A stretch of DNA of 64,000 bases from G963662605 sp963667005 (GTDB lineage: Bacteria; Bacteroidota; Ignavibacteria; Ignavibacteriales; Ignavibacteriaceae). The position numbers were made by a program, and so were the translations under genes. Below the pieces are notes generated by a model. That model searched no databases, was not told the origin of the DNA, and worked only from the letters and a program-made list of their open reading frames with translations. How positions within the stretch are numbered: the stretch's first letter is position 1; every line of letters starts with the position of its first letter. Of this stretch, positions 55,392-63,632 are shown in pieces. The DNA lies in the NCBI GenBank assembly GCA_963667005.1, contig OY762937.1:2666001-2730000 (forward strand), written 5' to 3'.

Positions 55392-58370
55392 ATGCACACT
55401 GGTTTCCGCCTTTTCGGCATTTTGGCTCTCGTCACTGTGACGTTTATAAATATTGAGGCACAGGGAATAGGGAATGTTGACTCCGTACGATATGTTGAAA
55501 ATGGATTAACAATATATAGTAATAATGATGCTGTTGTTTTCAAAGCATGTAAAAATAATATTTTAAAAGTTGATTATATCCCTGCTGGTTCAGATAGCAG
55601 GGATACTCTGATAATCGGAAATACTAAATGGGATGCTGTTCCTGTCTCAATTGATACTAACGTAAATCCGATTGTATTACAAACCTCTAAATTCAAAGTA
55701 TTAATAACCAAAAATCCGATGCGCTTCACTATTTACGATAGCACCGGACAGCAGTTGTGTAACGAACAAGCTTCGGTGGGAATCAATAAAAATGGTATTT
55801 ATCTGAATACTTCAGGTGGAAACTTCTACGGACTCCATAACAGTAAATCAACAAGTCTAAAATTAACCACCGGCGGAAACATTTATGTCGGCAGTCAGGG
55901 CTCGGCCGGTGCTCCTTTTGTATGGACTACAAAAGGTTGGGGAATAATCGGAGATCTGGATTCGGGAAGAGTAGAATACACAACAAATACGCTAAACTTT
56001 CTCCATGGTGCAAGCGGTACAGGTTCGATCAGTGTCCGTCCCGCAAATCCAACGATTAACGATACATTAACTATCCGGTTGGCCTCGAAAAAGACGGCGT
56101 ATTTGCACTGGGGTGTTAATTATAATGGACATAACTGGACTAAACCGGATTCTTCATATTGGCCGAAAGGTACAAAACTATACTCCGATAACGTGGCTGT
56201 GGAAACTCCCTTCGCAGCAGCGGTTAATGATACGATAACCATAAAAATCGGTCCGTTTAATAATGCGGCACAGGTTGTATCAGGTTTCGCATTTGTAATT
56301 CGATATTCCGATAACTCCTGGGATAATAACAGCGGCCAGGATTATCATATCAATTATTCTGCTACAACTGACTCCGCTTCCAAGAAGAACATGGATTTCT
56401 ATTTCGTCTTTGGTAAACCATTTGAGATTTTTACCGGTATGACAGATGTTACCGGCAAGCCTCCATTGTTCCCCAAATACACAATGGGTTTTATCAATAC
56501 GCAATGGGGAATTGATCAAACAGAATTACTGAGTATTGTCACTACATACCGGCAAAAAGGTATACCGATTGATACGTACGTGCTTGATTTTGACTGGATG
56601 GACTGGGGTGCAGATAACTACGGTGAATTCCGTTGGGGTACAAAATTCCCGATGGGACCCACAGGCGCTTTGACTGACAGTCTTTCTAAAATAGGTATGA
56701 AATTATTCGGTATCAGGAAACCAAGAATCCATACAGGAACTGTTGAGGGAACTTATGCAAAGAACAATAATTTCTTTGCTGATTACACAACGGATTATTT
56801 CAGCAACAAGCAGGTCGGCAGGTTAAATTTCAATAAGCCTGAAGTCCGCCAGTGGTACTGGGATAGCTACGTGAATAAAGGCAACGCGTATAATCTTGGT
56901 ATCGTAGGTTACTGGAATGATGAAGCTGATGAGTATGGTGATAATTTTAATTTCATGCAAATGCAGCGTTCCGAATATGAAGGACAAAGAGCATACAATA
57001 ATAAACGTGTTTGGTCTATCAATAGAAATTTCTTCCTTGGTGCTCAAAGGTACGCGTACGGACACTGGTCAGGCGATATTTCAACGGGCTTCAACAATAT
57101 GGCTGATCAGGCACCCTTCATGCTCACGAGCATCCTTTTAGGTTCAAGCTGGTGGGGAATGGATATCGGTGGCTTTAATGGAACCCCTTCGGCTGATAAC
57201 TATTACCGTTGGATGGAGTTTGGCGCGTTCGTACCTATTTACAGAGTTCACGGACAGTATGGATTAAAACGCTATCCGTGGTACTTCGGAGCATACGCCG
57301 AACAAATTTCAACATCGTATATTAAAATCCGGTATAGACTATTACCATATATATATACCGCTGCATGGTTCAATCATAATACGGGAGTCTCAATTACCAG
57401 ACCTTTACCGATGGTCTTTCCGGATGATAACGCCTGCGCGGATATGTATGATGAGTGGATGTTCGGAGATAATTTCCTCGTTAAACCGGTACTCAATCAA
57501 AGTGTTACCTCAGTATCGGTCTATCTGCCTGAAGGTACATGGATAGATTACTGGAATGGTAAAACGTACAAAGGCAAATCAACCATGAGTTATCCCGTTA
57601 CGGACTCGACAATAGCTCTGTTCGTAAAAGCCGGCGCTGTTATCCCTACAGCTCCTGTCGGTAAGTATACTGATGACGCAACTGCCAGAAAAAGTCTTAT
57701 CCTTAGTTGCTATTCGGGCGGAAACAGCAGCGGCTATGTTTATGAAGATGATGGTGAGACTTACCAGTACGAAAACGGTATGTATGCAACAACAGGATTT
57801 GCTCAAATCGAAAGTGCTAAATATACCGAAGTATCGATTGATGCCAGATCAGGTTCATTCGTCCCGTTTACGCGCGACTATATTACGGAATTCAACTTTT
57901 CAAAAACCAAACCTGATTCAGTATGGATAAACGGAACAAAGCAGTCAAGGGTTGATGCTTCAACGTTGTTAAACACGTCAGTAACAGGATGGGCCTTTGA
58001 TTCCTTAAAAGCAAAGGTATATGCAAGATTTGCAGATAACGGATTGCAAAACAGTGTCAGGCTATTTCGGACTAATATTACCGAGGTAGAAAAAAACAGT
58101 CTGCCGCTTTCCTATGAATTGGCGCAGAATTATCCGAATCCGTTCAATCCGTCGACAACTATCAGGTATCAAATTGCCAAGGAAGGCAGAGTAACAATTA
58201 CAGTATTTGACCTGCTTGGTAAAGAAGTGATGAAATTAGTTGATGAAGTTAAAGCTCCGGGCTCATACAGTACCGTATTTAATGGCAATGGCCTTGCAAG
58301 CGGCATGTATTTCTATAGAATCGGTGTAAATGACTTTACAAGTATTAAGAAAATGATGTTGATAAAATAG
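55392..58370 (+). CDS. Secreted GH31 alpha-glycosidase with T9SS sorting domain
   Basis: 992 residues: signal peptide ending near IEAQ, an N-terminal beta domain, a (beta/alpha)8 GH31 domain (residues ~340-690), a beta C-domain and a T9SS sorting domain (NYPNPFNPST near 912, ending KMMLIK). The nucleophile motif is GYWNDEADEYG with Asp510, and the acid/base candidate is Asp562 in HWSGDISTGF; the substrate-binding LDFDWMDWG and NGTPSADNYYRWME segments are also present. GH31 enzymes cleave alpha-glucosides or alpha-xylosides. TTGGA precedes the ATG at 55392 by 6 bases. Surface location is inferred from the T9SS tail; substrate unknown. Confidence 0.88.
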   Translation: MHTGFRLFGILALVTVTFINIEAQGIGNVDSVRYVENGLTIYSNNDAVVFKACKNNILKVDYIPAGSDSRDTLIIGNTKWDAVPVSIDTNVNPIVLQTSKFKVLITKNPMRFTIYDSTGQQLCNEQASVGINKNGIYLNTSGGNFYGLHNSKSTSLKLTTGGNIYVGSQGSAGAPFVWTTKGWGIIGDLDSGRVEYTTNTLNFLHGASGTGSISVRPANPTINDTLTIRLASKKTAYLHWGVNYNGHNWTKPDSSYWPKGTKLYSDNVAVETPFAAAVNDTITIKIGPFNNAAQVVSGFAFVIRYSDNSWDNNSGQDYHINYSATTDSASKKNMDFYFVFGKPFEIFTGMTDVTGKPPLFPKYTMGFINTQWGIDQTELLSIVTTYRQKGIPIDTYVLDFDWMDWGADNYGEFRWGTKFPMGPTGALTDSLSKIGMKLFGIRKPRIHTGTVEGTYAKNNNFFADYTTDYFSNKQVGRLNFNKPEVRQWYWDSYVNKGNAYNLGIVGYWNDEADEYGDNFNFMQMQRSEYEGQRAYNNKRVWSINRNFFLGAQRYAYGHWSGDISTGFNNMADQAPFMLTSILLGSSWWGMDIGGFNGTPSADNYYRWMEFGAFVPIYRVHGQYGLKRYPWYFGAYAEQISTSYIKIRYRLLPYIYTAAWFNHNTGVSITRPLPMVFPDDNACADMYDEWMFGDNFLVKPVLNQSVTSVSVYLPEGTWIDYWNGKTYKGKSTMSYPVTDSTIALFVKAGAVIPTAPVGKYTDDATARKSLILSCYSGGNSSGYVYEDDGETYQYENGMYATTGFAQIESAKYTEVSIDARSGSFVPFTRDYITEFNFSKTKPDSVWINGTKQSRVDASTLLNTSVTGWAFDSLKAKVYARFADNGLQNSVRLFRTNITEVEKNSLPLSYELAQNYPNPFNPSTTIRYQIAKEGRVTITVFDLLGKEVMKLVDEVKAPGSYSTVFNGNGLASGMYFYRIGVNDFTSIKKMMLIK

Positions 58371-58439
58371 ATAGAACACGGATTTACACTGATAATATTT
58401 TGTAAAAACTTCATCATACTACGGTTATACTCAAGAAGT

Positions 58440-59201
58440 TTACTTCTCAATTATGTTAAGTTCTTTTTCTTTGTCTGCGGATAATGATGCCTTATAAAAT
58501 GATTGGTCTGAAGGCAATAGCATTAGAAACTCATTGAGTTTTTCGATATTGGCGGTCGCGTGTTCCAAAGAGAAATCAAGGACGTGGCCGCCTTTCTGTT
58601 TATCCTTGCTTATAAAGTGGAAATGGTATCCCGGTACATTAATTCCTTTGGAATAATCAGGGCATCTGAACACTATTAAGGTGCCTTCAATGTTTTCAAA
58701 CTCGAACACGGATTGTTTCTCAATGACCTTAATGAGCGGCACATAAGGTGGAGATTGTTTCGGGACGCTTCTTACTTTGACCTTATTAAAATACCCGTCA
58801 ATTCTAACCGCAAAGAATATATTTGTGGTTGGAATAGTATTGTCTAATTCCGAGATAACAGATTTTTGAGCAAGTTTATGTAACACGATTGAAGAATCGG
58901 TTTCAAACACTGTTATAGAAGCGAAGGGAACCTTTTCATTTTCCGGGGGTTGAATAACATTTCCATCCGACTGCATCTTGTAACAAACCCCATCAAGTAT
59001 CGCCATTTCGCCGTCAAGATTATTAAAAGTACCGATGCCAAAATTCCCATAACTTTTCAACGCTTGGACAGTGCAATTACCATCATATACACCGGTCATC
59101 AACGCATTGATAGTAGAAATTTGTGTTAGCCTGTGTGCTTGAGGGAAAGAGAAGGCAGCTAGCAGAATGATAAAGAGGATGATCTTCTTATATGTAATCA
59201 T
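58440..59201 (-). CDS. Exported alpha-acetolactate decarboxylase
   Basis: 253 residues. The family motifs are clear: GTFNNLDGEMAILDG near residue 55 and the Zn site GYHFHFISKDKQKGGHVLDF near 190, which supplies three His ligands. The enzyme turns acetolactate into acetoin. An N-terminal hydrophobic stretch (ILFIILLAAFSFPQAH) is a signal peptide, so the protein should be exported; an exported form is also known in Bacillus brevis. AGGAAG precedes the ATG by 6 bases. It is on the same strand as the PL9 gene upstream but separated by a terminator. No acetolactate synthase is near. Confidence 0.9.
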   Translation of the reverse strand: MITYKKIILFIILLAAFSFPQAHRLTQISTINALMTGVYDGNCTVQALKSYGNFGIGTFNNLDGEMAILDGVCYKMQSDGNVIQPPENEKVPFASITVFETDSSIVLHKLAQKSVISELDNTIPTTNIFFAVRIDGYFNKVKVRSVPKQSPPYVPLIKVIEKQSVFEFENIEGTLIVFRCPDYSKGINVPGYHFHFISKDKQKGGHVLDFSLEHATANIEKLNEFLMLLPSDQSFYKASLSADKEKELNIIEK

Positions 59202-59270
59202 GGCAATACTTCCTGATAAATAAGATCACATTGAACTAAATATGATTTTAGTGCTCCAAGGTACTAAAAC

Positions 59271-59293
59271 AATGATTAATTTCCTTAATCATT
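59271..59293. repeat. Perfect 9-bp inverted repeat
   Basis: AATGATTAA-TTTCC-TTAATCATT, sitting between the decarboxylase start and the PL9 terminator. It is 70 bp upstream of the decarboxylase ATG on the - strand and could be its operator. Confidence 0.5.
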
Positions 59294-59295
59294 AA

Positions 59296-59325
59296 CTAAA
59301 AAGCAGTCCGGAGGACTGCTTTTTA
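59296..59325 (-). terminator. Intrinsic terminator of the PL9 gene
   Basis: CTAAAAAGCAGTCC-GGA-GGACTGCTTTTTAG stem with T run; 50 bp after the PL9 stop on the - strand. Confidence 0.93.
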
Positions 59326-59374
59326 GATGGAGATGAGATCATACCGTGAACAAAGTATGAAATCAAAAAGAGTT

Positions 59375-62300
59375 CTATTTGAGAAGTAGTAGCTTTTTAA
59401 TTTGTTTTTGCTGACCACTTTCAAGACAATAGAAGTACACACCGCTTGAAAGATTCGCCGCATTAAAATGTACTGAGTGCATTGTGCCTGCATGCAGGTT
59501 TTCGTTGATAAGTGTTGCTACTTCGCGCCCGAGAACATCATAGATTTTCAATGATGTTTGGCCGTCTTTTGCAAGTGTGAATGTAATCGTCGTGCTTGGA
59601 TTAAACGGGTTAGGATAATTCTGCGATAATGCGAATTCGTAAGGTACTGTTCTTGTTGAACTGTTTTTTACATCTACCATAACTGAGTATTCAAAAGCTC
59701 CAAGATCAGGGGCTTTACCTTCGAATAATATGCCTTCAACCGGAGTTCCGCTGTCGATCAGTTTTGTATTTCCTGATTTTATGTGCATAAAGGCTACATT
59801 AGGCAAACTTCCGTCAGCGGCTCTGGGCCCGCGAACACCTAACGTATCAACCGAAACATAATCTGAGGCTGATGTCAGATAATCACAGGTGGTTTTAACG
59901 CCGCCGATCATTTCACATGGTGCGTACTGTGAATCACCGGCCGGTAAACCGTCCCAGACCGCAACGTTATTTGTATGGATAAGTTGTTTTCCCGGGGCAA
60001 GAATTGTCCCGTCAATTCTGTATGTATAATGACTTTTATTTCCGGTATAAGGTTTTGAAAATCCCGTGCAGTTGACTAGAGTCATGCTGCCCTGATTATG
60101 GTTCTGATCGAATCCTTTTTGCAGGTTATCAAAGGCAACACAGCGACGCAAAGTCATATTATGGCGTTCATCATAACTACCGGCTCCACCGAGTTTAAAA
60201 CCGTTGCCGTTACCTTTTCCGGCTGAACCGTCTTTGAGAAAGCCGTTCATGAAAGACCAGCAGTTTTCAATAGTGGTATTGATGTTATCAGGAAAACCGT
60301 TATCGGCGGTAGTGAGAAGTCCATCCCAACCGTCGTCAGAATTTTGCCAAGCACGGCAGCCATAAAAATAATTGCCGCTGCCTACTGTCAGTTTTGGCGC
60401 AAAACCATCAGCGTCACCCATGTCTGGGTCGCAATTATAATATGAATCGCAGTTGATAATACGGTTGTTTTCGGCCAGATTTTTCAACTGCAACCCTGTA
60501 TCGCGGTTTTCAAGAAAACTGCAATTCTCAATGACGTTGTTATGCGCTTCATCTGTTCTACCTTTAACGTCATTGTATGTGCCGCCTGATGGTTTGTTGC
60601 GTTCTATAAGCATTCCGTTATCTCCCGCACCCTTTACATCAAGTCCGTAGAAATACCAATAACTGCCAGTGAGACGGATACCTTGATTGGAATCAGCCAA
60701 TACCATTGAGGAAAAATCTAGGAGTGCCCGTTCTCCATTTACTGTTGTTACGACGATGTTGCCGCCATCCGTTGTCCCGCTTTTGTTAATATTCACACGC
60801 AACGTATACGTGTACGAACCACCTTTCATATATATAGTGTCACCGGGAGAAACATTGTCCACCGCTTTTTGTAATGAGTAGTAAGGTGATGCTGCAGAGC
60901 CGTCACCGGTTACATCACTGCCGGCAGGTGATACATGCTTTGAGGTTGAAGCCAGGGTAGTGAATGTTAGTTCTTCTCCATACACAGTACCTGCTGTATT
61001 TGTAACGAATGCACGGGTATAATATTTAGTAGAGCTATGTAAATTTCCAATAACACAAGTAAACGAACCGGATCCGTTTCCTGCAAGAACAACACGGTCT
61101 GCGGTATTTGGATTGCCTGTAGTATTTATACAAATGCCTCGAATCGTGGGCGCATTTCCGTCGTCTGTTACAACTCCTGCTCCTGTTGCTTTGAACGAAT
61201 ATATTGATGCAGCCTCAGAGGTTGTAACTGCAGGGAGTTTCAAACTACCGGTAGTAAAAGTATCAACCGCACCATATCCGGTACCCGCGATGGTCGAAGC
61301 ATATGCACGATAATAATATTTAGTTTCCGGTATAAGCTTAATTGCCAGGCTTTGAAATACACCGGATTTGATCGTGTCATTGGTCTTAGCATCTGCAATG
61401 GAAGGATTTCCTGCCGTGTTCCAGCAAATTCCACATACCGTAATCGGCGCACCTCCGTCATCTGAAACTGAACCGCCACCAACTGCTGTTTCTGCCGTGA
61501 TTGTTGAAACCCGAGTTGTGCTTAATACCGGGATTGTCGCAGCCTGTGTCGTGAAAGTATATTCCAATCCGTAACCTGTTCCGGAGCGGCTTGAAGCATA
61601 AGCCCTGTAATGTATCAGAGTTCCTGCCGGAAGTCCTGTTAGCGAAGTGTTAAATGAACCGGTTCCGCTGCCGTCAATTGTTGTATTATCGGCAGTAAGC
61701 GGAAATTGTGAAGTGCTCCAACAGATACCTCTTGTAACTACCGGTTTTGTCCCCGAAAGCGTAACAATTCCTCCAGACGAAGCAGTATTCTTGCCGATAT
61801 TGGTTGCTAGCAAGGTTTCAACTGTCGGAGCTTCACCAACCGGATAAACAGTTACTGAAATGTTGTCAACATCTTCATCACCGTCACTTTCATTTGCGAT
61901 TTTTATCCTGTTGACTGTTGAACTTTTTATCAAGATAGTATTAATGCCGAGTTTAGTAGTCGTATCTGCTTCAAATAATGTCCAGGTGGCTCCGGTATCA
62001 TTGGATGTATAGATATTTAAGATACGGTTTCCGCGTCCTTCCATGTATGTGAGAGCGGTTACACCATCTGGCAGCACGGGTGTGATGACATACGATCCGC
62101 TTTTAAGCATACGAAGGTCATAGGGTGAACCGTCGTTAATATATGCAGCATTGGAGCCTTTGTAGGCCTTATAATATATCCATGTCCCTTGTCCCGCAAC
62201 ATTTATCGAAACAGGATCAGTCGGGCTTGCGGAGGGGAATTGAGAAACATCATTAAATGGCTGGGTCCAGTAAGCTATCGGAGCATCATCCTCCAGAGTT

Positions 62301-63115
62301 TTGAAAGTAACCAGAGTTCCATATTTGACGCCGATTGACGTAACCGCATATGCCATTACGTAGTATGTTGCGCCCGGAGTAAGATTTAGAATCGGAGAGG
62401 TAAATTGTCCTGTTGTACCTGAGAAAACGACTTTAGAAGAAGAAGTATCAGGGAATCCGGTTGCATTATAGCAAACTCCGGAACTTAATATAATGGATGA
62501 ACCGTTGCCGGTTATCGTACCGCCGACGACTGCACTGCGCTGGTTAATATCCGTGACTTTATCAGTTGACACAGTTACATCTGCGGCACCGGGACTCGTA
62601 ATTAGTACATTGTCAAGGTATACACTGCCATTTGAATTAGTATAGAACTTTACATACTTGACTGAAGTATCATTGATTGCGACTCTGCGAAGTGTCCAAA
62701 CCGATGGGACATCAAATGAATCTACATAAGCACTCCAGGTCGTTTTATCTTTTGATGTGGCAACAAAGATTTTCCTTCCTCCACCGGATGGTTTATTGAC
62801 GTAGAACGTTAAAACGCCTGCACCATATTGAAGTTTTGGAGAAATTAAAGCATTTGATTTTGTGGCCATGTAAAGACTGTATGTGCCATCCTGAGCCGGG
62901 GTTGCAGTACTTCGAATATTATTACTGGCGGTTGTCCAGGTACCGGTCGCGGCATTTATTGCATTAGATGAAGTCGCCGCTGTTGCCCATACAGTATCTT
63001 CAAAACTTTCAGGTAAGTATGAGTAGAGAGTCTGAGCTGGCAGGGAACTGCCGAAAATCAAAAAAAGAAATAAAACAACTAGCGAATAAGGGAAGTGACT
63101 GTGGGATTTGTTCAT
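59375..63115 (-). CDS. Large secreted PL9 pectate lyase with fibronectin-like repeats and T9SS sorting domain
   Basis: 1,246 residues from the ATG at 63115 (AAGG upstream); a reading to 63253 only adds non-signal residues. Order: signal peptide (ending SLPAQ), jelly-roll-like domain (~30-190), FN3-like unit (~195-285), second jelly-roll (~290-440), three more FN3-like units sharing the GTGYG...FTT ending (~445-720), a right-handed beta-helix PL9 catalytic domain (~725-1130) and a T9SS sorting domain with NYPNPFNPST ending KKLLLLK. The catalytic domain shows DADGFAPKLTVGSGNYFYGC, SDDGWD, NGFKLGG and GFDQNHNQG, the PL9 Ca/lysine region. PL9 enzymes cut pectate, sometimes exo-wise. Confidence 0.87.
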   Translation of the reverse strand: MNKSHSHFPYSLVVLFLFLIFGSSLPAQTLYSYLPESFEDTVWATAATSSNAINAATGTWTTASNNIRSTATPAQDGTYSLYMATKSNALISPKLQYGAGVLTFYVNKPSGGGRKIFVATSKDKTTWSAYVDSFDVPSVWTLRRVAINDTSVKYVKFYTNSNGSVYLDNVLITSPGAADVTVSTDKVTDINQRSAVVGGTITGNGSSIILSSGVCYNATGFPDTSSSKVVFSGTTGQFTSPILNLTPGATYYVMAYAVTSIGVKYGTLVTFKTLEDDAPIAYWTQPFNDVSQFPSASPTDPVSINVAGQGTWIYYKAYKGSNAAYINDGSPYDLRMLKSGSYVITPVLPDGVTALTYMEGRGNRILNIYTSNDTGATWTLFEADTTTKLGINTILIKSSTVNRIKIANESDGDEDVDNISVTVYPVGEAPTVETLLATNIGKNTASSGGIVTLSGTKPVVTRGICWSTSQFPLTADNTTIDGSGTGSFNTSLTGLPAGTLIHYRAYASSRSGTGYGLEYTFTTQAATIPVLSTTRVSTITAETAVGGGSVSDDGGAPITVCGICWNTAGNPSIADAKTNDTIKSGVFQSLAIKLIPETKYYYRAYASTIAGTGYGAVDTFTTGSLKLPAVTTSEAASIYSFKATGAGVVTDDGNAPTIRGICINTTGNPNTADRVVLAGNGSGSFTCVIGNLHSSTKYYTRAFVTNTAGTVYGEELTFTTLASTSKHVSPAGSDVTGDGSAASPYYSLQKAVDNVSPGDTIYMKGGSYTYTLRVNINKSGTTDGGNIVVTTVNGERALLDFSSMVLADSNQGIRLTGSYWYFYGLDVKGAGDNGMLIERNKPSGGTYNDVKGRTDEAHNNVIENCSFLENRDTGLQLKNLAENNRIINCDSYYNCDPDMGDADGFAPKLTVGSGNYFYGCRAWQNSDDGWDGLLTTADNGFPDNINTTIENCWSFMNGFLKDGSAGKGNGNGFKLGGAGSYDERHNMTLRRCVAFDNLQKGFDQNHNQGSMTLVNCTGFSKPYTGNKSHYTYRIDGTILAPGKQLIHTNNVAVWDGLPAGDSQYAPCEMIGGVKTTCDYLTSASDYVSVDTLGVRGPRAADGSLPNVAFMHIKSGNTKLIDSGTPVEGILFEGKAPDLGAFEYSVMVDVKNSSTRTVPYEFALSQNYPNPFNPSTTITFTLAKDGQTSLKIYDVLGREVATLINENLHAGTMHSVHFNAANLSSGVYFYCLESGQQKQIKKLLLLK

Positions 63116-63227
63116 AAAAAACCTTCTAGAGTTTAAAATCAATGAAGATGTATGATCTTTCAAAATCGGATACATCCATGCAAAAACACGCACCAACCGA
63201 GCACATATTACACGGTGTAAAAAGAAC

Positions 63228-63264
63228 ACTTTTAATAAGTGTAAATAATACACTTATTAAAAGT
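63228..63264. promoter_or_regulatory. Long perfect palindrome overlapping the PL9 promoter
   Basis: ACTTTTAATAAGTGT pairs perfectly with ACACTTATTAAAAGT around AAATAAT, a 15-bp inverted repeat. It overlaps the -10 proposed for the PL9 gene and ends 113 bp upstream of its start codon. It looks like a double operator; as RNA it would be a hairpin in the leader. Confidence 0.7.
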
Positions 63265-63289
63265 TACATAACATTTGGATAAAAGTCAA
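63261..63289 (-). promoter_or_regulatory. Probable sigma-70-type promoter of the PL9 gene
   Basis: On the - strand: TTGACT (63289-63284), 17 bp, TAACTT (63266-63261). Spacing is ideal and the -10 lies inside the palindrome, which would let a bound protein block it. Confidence 0.5.
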
Positions 63290-63501
63290 TATGAATATTC
63301 ACTAAGCAATAAAATTCAGGTATATCTAATGAAGAGTTTCTGATTTCGGTAGTTTTTACCGATGAATTTTACGAAGGAATCTATTGCATAGCAAAATAAA
63401 ATAGCACGCTATAAGTCTTGCTTAAAAAAATCCGTGAAAATCCGTGTCTCCCGCCTGCATGGGTGCGTCAGCAGTCGGGCAGGTCCGCGTTCTATTACAT
63501 G

Positions 63502-63530
63502 AAAAAAGGCAGTCATTTCTGACTGCCTTA
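63502..63530 (-). terminator. Intrinsic terminator of tRNA-Ser
   Basis: AAGGCAGTCA/TGACTGCCTT stem with a TTTTTT run on the - strand, 5 bases after the tRNA 3' end. Confidence 0.92.
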
Positions 63531-63534
63531 AGTG

Positions 63535-63623
63535 CGGAGAGAGAGAGATTCGAACTCTCGGTATCGGTTACCCAATACAACAGTTTTCGAGACTGCCGCA
63601 TTCAACCACTCTGCCATCTCTCC
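63535..63623 (-). tRNA. tRNA-Ser(CGA)
   Basis: The - strand folds as a class II tRNA: acceptor GGAGAGA/TCTCTCC, D arm starting TGGCAGAGTGGTTGAATG, anticodon stem GCAGT/ACTGT with loop CTCGAAA giving anticodon CGA (reads UCG), a long variable arm (TTGGGTAACCGATACCG) and T arm GAGAG-TTCGAAT-CTCTC. 89 nt with discriminator G; CCA is not encoded. It lies 10 bp after the stop of the ZIP-family gene on the same strand. Confidence 0.95.
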
Positions 63624-63632
63624 TGATAAAAA

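Larger units (their letters stand above)
63116..63534. other. Intergenic region between PL9 gene and tRNA-Ser
   Basis: 419 bp holding the PL9 promoter and palindrome listed above, the tRNA terminator, and near 63428-63446 a short AATCCGTGAAAATCCGTG tandem (see findings). I see no protein gene. Confidence 0.55.

Noticed and set aside
63228..63264. Palindrome as a transcription terminator
   Set aside because: The stem is very AT-rich, has no T run after it on the + strand and lies upstream of, not after, a gene; an operator explains it better, though a leader hairpin is not excluded.
63441..63490. GC-rich stretch CCCGCCTGC...GCAGTCGGGCAGG as an RNA gene
   Set aside because: Imperfect pairing only, no promoter, no known RNA signature; left as part of the intergenic region.
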